NCBI GenBank assembly: GCA_963786495.1
Contig: CAWAZL010000010.1
Span: 1 to 64,000 of the forward strand
From: JALZKA01 sp963786495
Lineage (GTDB): Bacteria; Actinomycetota; Thermoleophilia; Solirubrobacterales; 70-9
Length of the DNA: 64,000 nt
Direction of reading: 5' to 3'
Below are positions 9,051-17,526 of the stretch, one piece after another. The first letter of the stretch is position 1; each line of letters opens with the position of its first letter. A program made the position numbers and the translations under genes. The notes under the pieces were generated by a model. The model ran no database searches and was not told the origin of the DNA. It worked only from the letters and a program-made list of their open reading frames with translations.

Positions 9051-10167
9051 GGGCGGCTTCAGCGCCGCGGCGGTGCTGCTCCTGGCCGTGCCCGGGACGG
9101 CCTAGGCGAGCGCTCGCGACGACAGCCGCGTGCAGCGCGGCCTTCACGCCCTGGTCAAGGCCAAGGGCGGACCGCCCGGGGCCATCGCCACGATGTACCG
9201 CGATGGCAAGACGACGGTGATGCGGGCCGGATACGCGGATCGCGGCGCCCGCCGCCGCGCCCGTTCCACCGACCACATGCGCATCGCCAGCATCGCCAAG
9301 GCCTTCAGCGGCGCGGTGGCGCTGCGGCTGGTGCGCGACGGCCGGCTGGGGCTGGACGACACCATCGCCCAGCACCGCCCGGAGCTGCCCCCCGCCTGGG
9401 GCGCCGTGACCGTTCGCCAGCTGCTGGGCCACACCAGCGGGGTGCCCGACTACACCAAGTCCGACGGCTTCGTGAAGCAGTTCCAGACCGCCCCCAAGGC
9501 CTACGTCAGCCCGGCCAAGATCATCTCCTGGGTGGCCCGCGGCCGGCTGGCGTTCCGTCCCGGCTCGCGGTACGAGTACTCGAACACCGACAACATCGTG
9601 ATCGGGCTGATCGCCGAGCGAATCACCGGCCAGGCCTACGGGGCGCTGCTGCGCGAGTACGTGTTCGACCCGCTCGGCCTGCGCGAGACGAGCTTCCCCA
9701 GCTCCACGCCGTTGCCGCGTCCCTTCATCCACGGCTACATCGTGGAGCCGGGACGCAGGCCGCAGGACGTGAGCACGGTGCTCAGCCCGTCAGGCGCATG
9801 GGCGTCGGGCGCCATCGTGTCCACGCCGCGTAAGCTGGCCACCTTCATGCGTGGGTATGTGTCGGGCCGCCTGTTCGGGACCGCCGCCAGGCGTGAGCAG
9901 CGGCGCTTCTTCGCCGGCGGCCGCTCCAGCCCGCCCGGGCCCGGCGCCAACTCGGCCGGCCTGGCGCTGTTCCGCTACCGCTCGCGCTGCGGCACGGTCT
10001 ACGGCCACACCGGCAACTTCCCCGGCTACGTGCAGTGGGCCGCCGCCAGTTCAGATGGCCAGCGGGTGGTCACGACGTCGCTGAACATCCCCGCGCCCGA
10101 GGGCGCGTTGCTCAGGCGGCTGCGCGGAGTGCAGGAAGACGCTGTCTGCGCTCTGCTGCGGCGCTGA
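9047..10167 (+). CDS. Secreted serine hydrolase of the beta-lactamase class C / D-Ala-D-Ala carboxypeptidase family
   Basis: About 372 residues. ATG at 9047 overlaps the previous stop and opens a signal peptide (AAAVLLLAVPGTA) that is reached only through frame shifts near 9055 and 9105; the uninterrupted body starts at about 9130. Active-site motifs are all present: Ser-x-x-Lys as SIAK in RIASIAKAFSG, Tyr-x-Asn as YSN in YEYSNTDN, and the third motif HTG in YGHTGNFPGY. Relatives are periplasmic or extracellular esterases, peptidases or penicillin-binding proteins; true beta-lactamase activity should not be assumed. Confidence 0.8.
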
Positions 10168-10346
10168 AGTCCAGCACCACGGCGGGCGGCTGTTCGGCGC
10201 CTTCGATCGCAAGCACCTGCATCAGGCAGCCGCATCCGTCGCACAGCACGGTCTCGGCGTCCTCCAGGGGGCCGACGAAGGCGTCGGCGTGGTCGCAGCG
10301 TTCGTCGGAGCAGGTCAGAAGTGAGGTGAATCATCAGGCGAGCCAT
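10112..10346 (-). CDS. Putative small zinc-ribbon protein, frameshifted
   Basis: On the minus strand a frame without its own start reads CSDERCDHADAFVGPLEDAE, then CDGCGCLMQVLAIEGA and a tail ending RRQRLPALRAAA before TGA at 10112-10114. The spaced cysteines (CxxxxC, then CxxCxC) suggest a metal-binding knuckle. ATG codons at 10346 or 10334 (MARLMIHLTS) are one frame away, so one shift near 10315 would give a roughly 77-residue protein. Its 3' end overlaps the end of the preceding plus-strand gene by 56 bases. Function unknown. Confidence 0.4.
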
Positions 10347-10397
10347 GGTGGGGTGTTCGCCGGACGGTTGCAAGAACCCTTGCAACCGGGGTATTTC

Positions 10398-11398
10398 TCA
10401 GCCGTCGTCCTGCTTGAAGGCCGCGCGGATCTCGTCGCTCGACAGCCCGCTGGCCAGGCACGCAAGAGCTTCATCCGGGCGGCCTGGGGGGACAGGAAGC
10501 CGGCGGGGATGATCCCCGTCTTGCGCAGGTCGCGCTCGGAGCCCGCGTAGCCGTAGGTCGAGTTGAGCACCACGCCGCGCTCGGGCCGGCAGTAGGCCAC
10601 CACCGGGATCCGCTCCGCGGCCTCGGCCCACACCTCCAGCAGCGGCGGCCCCAGGTGCCCGGCGCCGAGCGTGCCGATGATCACGCCGTCGGGCTCGGTG
10701 GCCAGCGCGGCGTGGGCCAGCGAGCCGTCGTCCCCGGCCATCGTCGGGACCACCAGCACGCGCTTGTCCAGGTTCGGCGGATCCAGCGGCTGGTTGCGTG
10801 GGATGCGCGACCAGATGATCGGGTGGCCCTCGGTCACCCGGCCGAGCGGGCCGGTCTGGGGCGAGGAGAAGGCCACCAGCGAGGTCGTGTCGGTCTTGCG
10901 CACGCAGCGCGCGTGGTGGATCTCGCCGCCGAACACCACCAGCACGCCCATGCCGGCCGCGGCCTGGCTGGCCGCCACGCTGACGGCGTCGCCGAGGTTG
11001 GCGGGGCCGTCGGCGCCGGGAGCGGAGGCGGGCCTGATGGCGCCGGTGACCACGATCGGCGCCCAGGAGTCGTGCACCACGTCGGCCAGCATGGCCGTCT
11101 CCTCCAGCGTGTCGGTGCCGTGCGTGATCACCACGCCGATGCCACGCCGGGCGGCGTCGCGCGCCTCGCGGCAGATGTGCAGCTGGTCCTCCAGCGTCAG
11201 GTGGGCGCTGGGCACATTGATCACCGTCTCGGCGTCGATGCCGTGGCGGTTCTCCAGCCCGGGCATCGCGGCCAGCAGAGCGGGCCCGTCCAGCTCCGGC
11301 GTCACGCCCCCGTTGGCGTCGCCCGACATGGCGATCGTGCCGCCGGCCGCCAGCACGCGCACGCGCCGGGTCTCCTCGGCCTGGAGGTGGTCTCTCAC
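10398..11398 (-). CDS. L-asparaginase (type I/II fold)
   Basis: About 333 residues. Two catalytic threonine motifs are present: VLAAGGTIAMSG at the N-terminus and VVITHGTDTLEETAML near residue 90. The second domain (PEGVIIGTLGAGHLGP-like, YCRPERGVVLNSTYGY) is also complete. The enzyme hydrolyses asparagine to aspartate and ammonia. GTG at 11398 overlaps the TGA of the small upstream membrane-protein gene. A frame shift near 10470 separates RMKLL from the natural C-terminus ACLASGLSSDEIRAAFKQDDG. No signal peptide is seen, so a cytoplasmic enzyme is likely. Confidence 0.88.
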
Positions 11399-11640
11399 CG
11401 GTCGGACTCGCGCTGGCGGCGTTCGTGCACGTCGTCAAGCAGCTCGGCCAGCTCCAGCACCGAGTCGTCGGTGGGGAAGAAGGGCTTGCCGGACTCGCTC
11501 CGGATCTTCGACAGCCCGAGCAGCTCCTTCGAGCGTGAGCTGTCGCGCTTGCGGGCGCGGCTGGCCGCGCGGCCCACGGCCAGCACCACGAGGGCGATCA
11601 GCAGGGCCAGCACGACGACGATGGTCAGGATCAGGTTCAT
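11395..11640 (-). CDS. Small single-pass membrane protein
   Basis: 81 residues. One N-terminal transmembrane helix (LILTIVVVLALLIALVVLAVG) is followed by a basic stretch (RAASRARKRDSSRSKE) and an acidic/amphipathic tail with LELAELLDDVHERRQRE. The stop overlaps the start of the asparaginase gene, so the two are translationally coupled. No family recognised. The topology suggests a membrane-tethered cytoplasmic tail. Confidence 0.6.
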   Translation of the reverse strand: MNLILTIVVVLALLIALVVLAVGRAASRARKRDSSRSKELLGLSKIRSESGKPFFPTDDSVLELAELLDDVHERRQRESDR

Positions 11641-11693
11641 TGGCGGGGTGGTGACCCCCCAGTATTGCTCAGCGCGCCAACTACCCTCGGAGC

Positions 11694-12095
11694 ATGCTCG
11701 ACATGACCCGCGCTCCCCTCAAGGCGGCACTCGTGGCGGCGTTCACGGTGGGCGTCGTGCTGCTGCTGGTGAACCCACCGTCGCTGTCGGGCCTGCCGGG
11801 GCTGGCGCTGTGGATGGGCGGTGCCGTGGCCCTGGTGCTGCTGACCGCCTGGGCGTTCGTGGCGCTGATGGGCGACGAGGGCCCCTCCGAGGAGCAGTTC
11901 GACCGCATCGTCGAACGCAGCGAGGCCCTCGCGCGGCTGCCCATCCCCGAGCTGCCCCCGGACGAGTTCGACGAGCTCGTCACCGCGGCCATCGACGACC
12001 TGCCCGCCCAGTTCCGCGACCTGCTGGAGAACACGCCGGTGGTCATCTCGCGCCGCGGGCGCGAGTACCACGCCTACGGCCACTACATCGGCACA
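11694..12095 (+). pseudogene. Truncated membrane-anchored metallopeptidase (Zincin_1/DUF1025-like), loses its active site at a junction
   Basis: The first 133 codons encode two transmembrane helices (AALVAAFTVGVVLLLV, LWMGGAVALVLLTAWAFVALMG), then a domain beginning with FDRIVERSEALARLPIPELP and FDELVTAAIDDLPAQFRDLL. This matches the start of minimal zinc metallopeptidases of the Zincin_1 group, whose HExxH helix lies about 60 residues further on. That part is absent: the frame runs at YGHYIGT straight into an unrelated oxidoreductase. Leu codons are nearly all CTG up to the junction. An assembly chimera or an illegitimate recombination is the simplest reading. Confidence 0.65.
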
Positions 12096-13337
12096 AGCGA
12101 CAAGGAGATGCATGATCTCTGCCAAGAGATCGGGTGTGTGCTCGAAACATGGCCTTCCTCCGTCTCGATCTTTCGAAACGGAGAACTCCATCCGTTCACG
12201 ACGCCGATGGACCTCATCCGTTTCAGCCCGATGTCACCTCTGTCCCGGATTCGTATGGGGGTTGGAGCCCTTTGGCTTCAGAAGCGCGCTCACTCCGTGG
12301 AGCCGTACGAGGGCATCACGATCCGCGAATGGGTCGAGAAGGTGATGGGCAAGCCGGCGTGGGAGCACGTTTGGGGCCCGCTCCTTTATGGAAAGTTCCG
12401 GGATCAGGCAGATGACATCTCGATGTCGTGGCTGTGGGCCAAGCTTCGCAATCGCCGTCAGGTCACCGGCGAGGAGGCGAAAGGTGAGCTTCTGGTGATC
12501 CCGAAAGACAGCTTCGAGACGATCTTCGTCCGGTTGCGAGCTCTGATCGAGGAACGCGGCGGACGGGTATTGATTGATCGCCCTGCGGCATCCCTTTCAC
12601 GCGACGCTGACGGGAAGTTTCTCGTCACTCCTGGTGCACCCGATTCATTTCGCAGGGGCCACGACCCGCGCGATTTCGAAGTGGCGGGCGAACCAGAGCG
12701 CTACGACGCGGTTATTGCTGCGCTGCCGTCGGATGTCTTCGAGCAGCTCCTCGAGCCCGACCTGGCGGCCCAGGTCGGCGAGCCCTACCTCGAGAAAACG
12801 CGGGGAATCGAGTATTTCGCCGCCCTCTGTCTCCTGTGTGAGATGGACCGACAGTTCCACCCCTTCTATTGGACGAACGTCGCTGACACCGATCTTGGGT
12901 TTATCGGGCTCATCGAGCAGACGAATCTCGTTCCGCCGGAGAGGTTCGACGGTAGGCGCTTCCTCTATGTCGCCAACTATCTCCCCCGCGATCACGAGTT
13001 ACTTTCGAAATCGATGGATGAGCTCATCGACTTTTACGAGCCGGGACTGAAGAAAGTCAACCCGGCCTTCGAGCGCAGCTGGATCAAACAAAGTTGGATG
13101 TTCCGCGAACCCGCCGGCCAGCCCGTGGTCCTCCCGAACTACCGGGATCGCATGCCGTCATATAGAGCCGGGGTACCGGGTCTCTATCTCGCGAACACCA
13201 CTCAGGTCTACCCTGACGACCGTGGAACCAACTATGCCGTCAGGGAGGCAGAGGAGGTAGTTGCCGATCTCCTCGCTACCGCGGGCGAAGAAGGCCCTAC
13301 GGTTCCTGAGCGCTTCGGGGCTCCTGCGCTCACGTAG
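12096..13337 (+). CDS. FAD-dependent oxidoreductase (protoporphyrinogen-oxidase/amine-oxidase-like), N-terminus missing
   Basis: About 413 residues continuous with the upstream fragment but of different ancestry. It matches the middle and end of flavin amine-oxidase/UDP-galactopyranose-mutase-like proteins: LCQEIG, FRNGELHPFTTPMDLIRF, GITIREWVEKVMGKPAWEHVWGPLL, YDAVIAALPSDVFEQLL, and a C-terminal FAD-contact region GLYLANTTQVYPDDRGTNYAV. The N-terminal dinucleotide motif GxGxxG is missing, so it cannot bind FAD as encoded. Base composition is lower in GC than the DNA before it. The flippase gene that converges on it suggests a surface-glycan setting. Confidence 0.7.
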   Translation, partial: SDKEMHDLCQEIGCVLETWPSSVSIFRNGELHPFTTPMDLIRFSPMSPLSRIRMGVGALWLQKRAHSVEPYEGITIREWVEKVMGKPAWEHVWGPLLYGKFRDQADDISMSWLWAKLRNRRQVTGEEAKGELLVIPKDSFETIFVRLRALIEERGGRVLIDRPAASLSRDADGKFLVTPGAPDSFRRGHDPRDFEVAGEPERYDAVIAALPSDVFEQLLEPDLAAQVGEPYLEKTRGIEYFAALCLLCEMDRQFHPFYWTNVADTDLGFIGLIEQTNLVPPERFDGRRFLYVANYLPRDHELLSKSMDELIDFYEPGLKKVNPAFERSWIKQSWMFREPAGQPVVLPNYRDRMPSYRAGVPGLYLANTTQVYPDDRGTNYAVREAEEVVADLLATAGEEGPTVPERFGAPALT

Positions 13338-14706
13338 CCTCCGCCGCCGCGATCGTTGCCTCTAGCTCCTTCGGTGATCCCGGCACGATCTCGTCGGTTT
13401 CCTGACCTGGCCTGGAATATGCCACGGCCATAAGCACCAAGAGGACCGAGGCGGCTCCAACGAAGCCGGTTTCTGCGCGCACGAGAACGTCCTCAACTAC
13501 GGGAATCGCTGACCAGATGAGGAGTGCCGCAGCGGCAGCGCCCCAGGCCACTGCCGCTGTCCTGGCCCTACCTTGCGCTAGGACGGCCTGGTTGAGAGTC
13601 GAGGACGCGAGAAAAAGTCCCATTCCGAGGCTCATCAATACGAGCTGGGCCCGCTCATACTCGAACCCATCGCCAAAGGCGAGTTGCATCAGGCTAGGCC
13701 CTGCGATCAGCATTGCGAGCGCTACCAGCAGCGTGAACGCCGCCACTGCGAGAAGGGTCGTACTGACTGCGCGATCGAAGCCCGACTCCTTGCCTTCACG
13801 AAGTGTCCGGACCCGGGTGAGGTGAGGCAGGAGGCTCGTCGCCACTGCCTGGAACATCACCGCAGGCGCCCGGACAACCATCAGGATGTTGAAGGCGAGC
13901 CCTGCCGCCGCCGTTCCATCCTCAGCTCTCACAAACAGGACGCCGCTATTCAGGAACACTTGCTCGCTGAGCATCACGACGAGAATCGCCGCCGCGAAGC
14001 TGCCCCCTTGGGCGAGGGTGAATGGCGGTGCCGGGTCTTGTCCCCCCACCGCCTGGCTGGCTTTCTCCCGGTCCTCGTCGTACACGGAAAGAGCGATTGG
14101 AACAACGGCAACGCTCAGGAAGGGAGCGACCGCAATTCCGATGGCCAGTAGGCCTGGGCCAGAGCTAATGCCAATGGCGACGGCAAGGGCGCATGCCGTC
14201 TTCGCAACAGCATCCACTAGAAGAAGCCACGCGTACGCGGCAAATTGGCCTTTGCCCGCGAGCATCCCGCGCACGTAGAAGCTCACGGCGAAGCCCAGGA
14301 TGGAGACGATGAGCGCCCAGAAGAAGAGCACGTCGCCACCAAAGAGCTCCGCCTCGATCGGCCCTCGAAGAATGAATGCGCCCACCACGAACATGAGCGC
14401 AACGCCAACCTGGATCTGCGCCGCGACCCTAAGCCCGGACCGGGCGGACGTCCCGGAGGCCTCCAGCTCGGCAACGGTGCGAGAGAGAAGCTGCTCTACG
14501 GGGCGGAACAGCACCGAGATCGCCACGAACATGACTGACCACAGGACTACGACCAGTCCGTAGTCGTGCGGGTTGAGCGAATGCGATGCCAGCGCGAAGA
14601 ATCCGTACGTCAAGACGCCTGCAACACCCAGCGCTCCACTCAGCAGAGCGGCTGACTTGCCGTAGCTCGGGGCTATGGGCTCGCGTTGGTCGTTCATCGC
14701 CGCCAA
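13330..14706 (-). CDS. Polysaccharide/O-antigen flippase of the MOP superfamily
   Basis: 458 residues with about 12-14 hydrophobic helices, for example SGALGVAGVLTYGFFALASH, VVLWSVMFVAISVLFRPVE and VLLVLMAVAYSRPG. The start region SLNPHDYGLVVVLWS resembles the conserved early segment of PST-type lipid-linked oligosaccharide flippases. Such proteins move undecaprenyl-linked glycans across the membrane. The gene has lower GC than its neighbours and overlaps the end of the FAD oxidoreductase gene by 8 bases, so the two converge. ATG at 14706 or 14697 may be the start. Confidence 0.8.
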   Translation of the reverse strand: MAAMNDQREPIAPSYGKSAALLSGALGVAGVLTYGFFALASHSLNPHDYGLVVVLWSVMFVAISVLFRPVEQLLSRTVAELEASGTSARSGLRVAAQIQVGVALMFVVGAFILRGPIEAELFGGDVLFFWALIVSILGFAVSFYVRGMLAGKGQFAAYAWLLLVDAVAKTACALAVAIGISSGPGLLAIGIAVAPFLSVAVVPIALSVYDEDREKASQAVGGQDPAPPFTLAQGGSFAAAILVVMLSEQVFLNSGVLFVRAEDGTAAAGLAFNILMVVRAPAVMFQAVATSLLPHLTRVRTLREGKESGFDRAVSTTLLAVAAFTLLVALAMLIAGPSLMQLAFGDGFEYERAQLVLMSLGMGLFLASSTLNQAVLAQGRARTAAVAWGAAAAALLIWSAIPVVEDVLVRAETGFVGAASVLLVLMAVAYSRPGQETDEIVPGSPKELEATIAAAEAT

Positions 14707-14814
14707 CGTACTTCAGACATCGGCCAGGGATTTGGAGCTCGCGGTTCCACCCTCTATCATCACCAACCCGCGCTACGGCTCGCTGCCGGGCGCGGTTTTC
14801 CGCGTAATCGAGCC

Positions 14815-15248
14815 ATGAAGACCTACGTAGCCACACCTGAGAATCGCCAGCGTGACTGGGTGCTCGTCGACGCCGAGGGCAAGACGCTCGGTCGCCTCGC
14901 GACTCAGCTCGCCGATCAGCTCCGCGGCAAGAACAAGCCCGACTACACGCCCCACTGCGACACAGGCGACTTCGTCGTCGTCGTGAACGCGGAGAAGATC
15001 GCTGTCACGGGCAAGAAGCTCGAGCAGAAGACTTACTACCGGCACTCGGGTTATCCCGGCGGTCTTCGCCAGCGCACCCTCAAGGAGCAGCTCGACCGCG
15101 GCCCGAAGAGGTCATCCGCAAGGCCGTAAAGGGCATGCTTCCCCGCAACCGACTGGGCCGCGCGCAGCTCACGAAGCTGAAGGTCTATGCCGGCCCCGAC
15201 CACCCCCACACGGCACAACAGCCGAAGCCACTGGAGATAGAGACTTGA
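14815..15248 (+). CDS. rplM: 50S ribosomal protein L13, frameshifted
   Basis: 144 residues after repair, the normal length. The N-terminus MKTYVATPENRQRDWVLVDA and LGRLATQLADQLRGKNKPDYTPH are diagnostic; the C-terminal part VIRKAVKGMLPRNRLGRAQL and LKVYAGPDHPHTAQQP follows in another frame. One missing base near 15098 (DR/RPEE) explains the break. L13 is an essential early assembly protein of the large subunit, so an error in the sequence is far more likely than a pseudogene. Its TGA overlaps a TTG start of rpsI (TTGA), the standard rplM-rpsI operon. Confidence 0.93.
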
Positions 15249-16183
15249 GCGACGACCCCACGCAGGAAGAGGGCGCGAGCCCGGAGGAAGACGCGCCCGC
15301 CGAGGAGCCCAATGCTCCTGAGGAAGACGCCGCGCCCGAGGCCGACGAGCAGGCCGCACCGCCCGATGAGGCCCCTGAGGAGGAGCCGGTAGCCGAGGAG
15401 ACACCTGCAGAAGAAGCGCCCGCCGAGGAAGCGCCCGCTGAGGAGGCGCCCGCCGAGGATGCTCCGGCTGAGGAGGCTCCCGCTGAGGAAGCTCCCGCCG
15501 AGGACTCTCCTGCTGAGGAAGCTCCCGCCGAGGAGAGGCGCCCGCCGAGGAGAGCGCCGCCGCCGAGGAGGCTCCCGCTGCCGAAGGATCCCGCTCCCGA
15601 CGCCAAGAAGAAGGACGTCGCGCCCGGCGCCGATCTCGAGCCGCTTCTGATCGAAGACGAGCGCGAGCTATCCGCCGAGGAGCGCGCCCGGCTCGAAGCC
15701 GAGCAGGAGGAGGCAGCCGCTGCGGCCGCCGCCGAGACCGATGTCGTCGCAGAGGAGCCCGCTCTTCGCGAAGGCGCAAAGCTTGACCTTCCCGAGGGAA
15801 CCCGCATCCAGGCAACCGGCAAGCGGAAGACCGCGATCGCCCGCGTCGTGATGGTGCAGGGTGGTGGCGAGTTCCTCGTCAACCGCAAGTCGGTCGAGGA
15901 CTACTTCCCGCGCAGCCTTCATCAGACGATCGCCCGCCAGGCAATCGTCACCTCCGGCTACGACAGCCAGATCGACATCAAGGTCCGCGTTCATGGCGGC
16001 GGCGTCTCCGGCCAGGCCGACGCAGTGCGCCACGCAACCGCACGCGCCCTGATCGAGATCGATCCCGAGCTCCGCGGCGAGCTCAAGCGCCGGGGCATGC
16101 TCACGCGTGACGCGCGTGAGAAGGAGCGCCGCAAGGCCGGCCTCAAGAAGGCCCGCAAGCGGCCGCAGTTCTCAAAGCGTTAG
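15245..16183 (+). CDS. rpsI: 30S ribosomal protein S9 with a very long acidic N-terminal extension
   Basis: 312 residues against about 130 for typical S9. The C-terminal 125 residues are a complete S9: TRIQATGKRKTAIARVVMV, FPRSLHQTIARQAIV, GGGVSGQADAVRHATARAL and the basic tail GLKKARKRPQFSKR that reaches the decoding site. The first 185 residues are mostly Glu, Ala and Pro with PAEEA repeats, then an alpha-helical EERARLEAEQEEAAAAAAAE segment. A 17-residue Arg/Pro-rich island (RRPPRRAPPPRRLPLPK, 15536-15586) interrupts the repeats. It reads as EAPAEESAAAEEAPAAE in the neighbouring frame, so a compensating indel pair is likely. The TTG start overlaps the rplM stop. Confidence 0.9.
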   Translation: MSDDPTQEEGASPEEDAPAEEPNAPEEDAAPEADEQAAPPDEAPEEEPVAEETPAEEAPAEEAPAEEAPAEDAPAEEAPAEEAPAEDSPAEEAPAEERRPPRRAPPPRRLPLPKDPAPDAKKKDVAPGADLEPLLIEDERELSAEERARLEAEQEEAAAAAAAETDVVAEEPALREGAKLDLPEGTRIQATGKRKTAIARVVMVQGGGEFLVNRKSVEDYFPRSLHQTIARQAIVTSGYDSQIDIKVRVHGGGVSGQADAVRHATARALIEIDPELRGELKRRGMLTRDAREKERRKAGLKKARKRPQFSKR

Positions 16184-16193
16184 AACACCCTGC

Positions 16194-17504
16194 GTGGCTA
16201 AGCGTCTTTTCGGCACCGACGGCGTCCGTGGGGTCGCCGGCGACGCGCTGACGGCTGAGCTTGCCGTCGCCCTCGGTCGCGCCGCGGCCGACGAAGCGCG
16301 GGCCGAGCGTCCCCAGGTCCTGATCATCCGCGACACCCGCGAGTCCGGGCCGATGCTCGAAGGCGCGCTTGCCGCGGGCGTCGCGCAGGGCGGGGGAGAT
16401 GCGCTCATCGCGGGCGTCGTCCCGACTCCTGCCGCCTCGATCCTGGTCCGCCGCCTCGGCCTCGACCTCGGGGTCGTCGTCTCCGCGTCGCACAATCCCT
16501 GGCACGACAACGGCATCAAGTTCTTCGGCCGCGACGGCGCCAAGCTTTCCGACGAGTCCGAGGAGCGGATCGAAGCCGCTGTTCGCGACGACCTGCGCCC
16601 GCCGAAGGCCGTCGGCCAGGTTCGCCTGTTCCATGGCGCGACGGACGACTACCTCCGCGAGCTCGAGGGCGCGTTCCGGACGCGCCTCGACGGGATGAAG
16701 GTCGTGCTCGACTGCGCCAACGGTTCGACCCATGCCGCTGCGCCGGAGATCTTCAAGCGCCTCGGAGCTGAGACCGAGGTCATGTGTGCCGACCCGGACG
16801 GGCGGAACATCAATGAGGCCTGCGGCTCGACTCATCCCGAGTCGCTCGCGGAGCGCGTCGTGTCATCCGGCGCTCAAGTTGGTTTCGCATTCGACGGCGA
16901 CGGGGACCGCGTGTTGGCGATTGACTCATCCGGCCAGGTGCGGGACGGCGACGAGCTCATCGTCCTTGCCGCTCGCCACCTCGCCGAGACGGGAGAGCTC
17001 CGCGGCGGGGTCGCCGTGACGGTGATGTCGAACTTCGGTTTCCACACAGCGATGAGGGAAGCCGGAATCGAAGTATCGACCACCCACGTCGGCGACCGCA
17101 ACGTCTCCGAGGAGCTACGCGAACGCGGCTGGACGCTCGGCGGCGAGCAGTCAGGCCACATCATCTGGACTGGCTTCGCCCCTACCGGCGATGGCATCGC
17201 GGCGGCTCTGCTGACATGCCGGGCGCTCGGCGATCGCTCGCTCGCCGAGGCCATCCCGATGGAGAAGCTTCCGCAGACGCTGATCAACGTGAAGGTGGCC
17301 GACCGCGACGCGATCGAGGACGCGCAGGCGTTCTGGGACGAGGTCGAGCGCGAAGAGTCCGAATTGGAAGGCCGCGGTCGCATCCTGGTGCGCCCATCAG
17401 GCACTGAGCCGCTCGTGCGCGTGATGGTGGAGGCGCCTACCCAGGACGAGGCGGATCTGGTCGCGGGCCGTCTTTCGGCCTCGGTCGAGCGTGAGCTCGG
17501 CTGA
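16194..17504 (+). CDS. glmM: Phosphoglucosamine mutase
   Basis: 436 residues. GTG at 16194 gives the canonical start VAKRLFGTDGVRGVAG. The phosphoserine loop VVVSASHNPWHDNGIKFFG, the Mg2+ loop FAFDGDGDRVLAID, the sugar-binding loop GGEQSGHII and the phosphate-binding RPSGTEPLVRVMVEA are all intact. It converts glucosamine-6-phosphate to glucosamine-1-phosphate for UDP-GlcNAc and peptidoglycan synthesis. It lies directly upstream of glmS, which makes its substrate. Confidence 0.95.
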   Translation: MAKRLFGTDGVRGVAGDALTAELAVALGRAAADEARAERPQVLIIRDTRESGPMLEGALAAGVAQGGGDALIAGVVPTPAASILVRRLGLDLGVVVSASHNPWHDNGIKFFGRDGAKLSDESEERIEAAVRDDLRPPKAVGQVRLFHGATDDYLRELEGAFRTRLDGMKVVLDCANGSTHAAAPEIFKRLGAETEVMCADPDGRNINEACGSTHPESLAERVVSSGAQVGFAFDGDGDRVLAIDSSGQVRDGDELIVLAARHLAETGELRGGVAVTVMSNFGFHTAMREAGIEVSTTHVGDRNVSEELRERGWTLGGEQSGHIIWTGFAPTGDGIAAALLTCRALGDRSLAEAIPMEKLPQTLINVKVADRDAIEDAQAFWDEVEREESELEGRGRILVRPSGTEPLVRVMVEAPTQDEADLVAGRLSASVERELG

Positions 17505-17526
17505 ACGCCTCTAACCTTTCCGAACC

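Noticed and set aside
15350..15540. PAEEA-coding repeat considered as a minisatellite or intergenic repeat
   Set aside because: It is continuous in frame with S9, begins at a start coupled to rplM, and has codon bias fitting coding sequence.
17505..17526. A glmS ribozyme or other riboswitch upstream of glmS
   Set aside because: The gap to glmM is only 22 bases and shows no structured leader.
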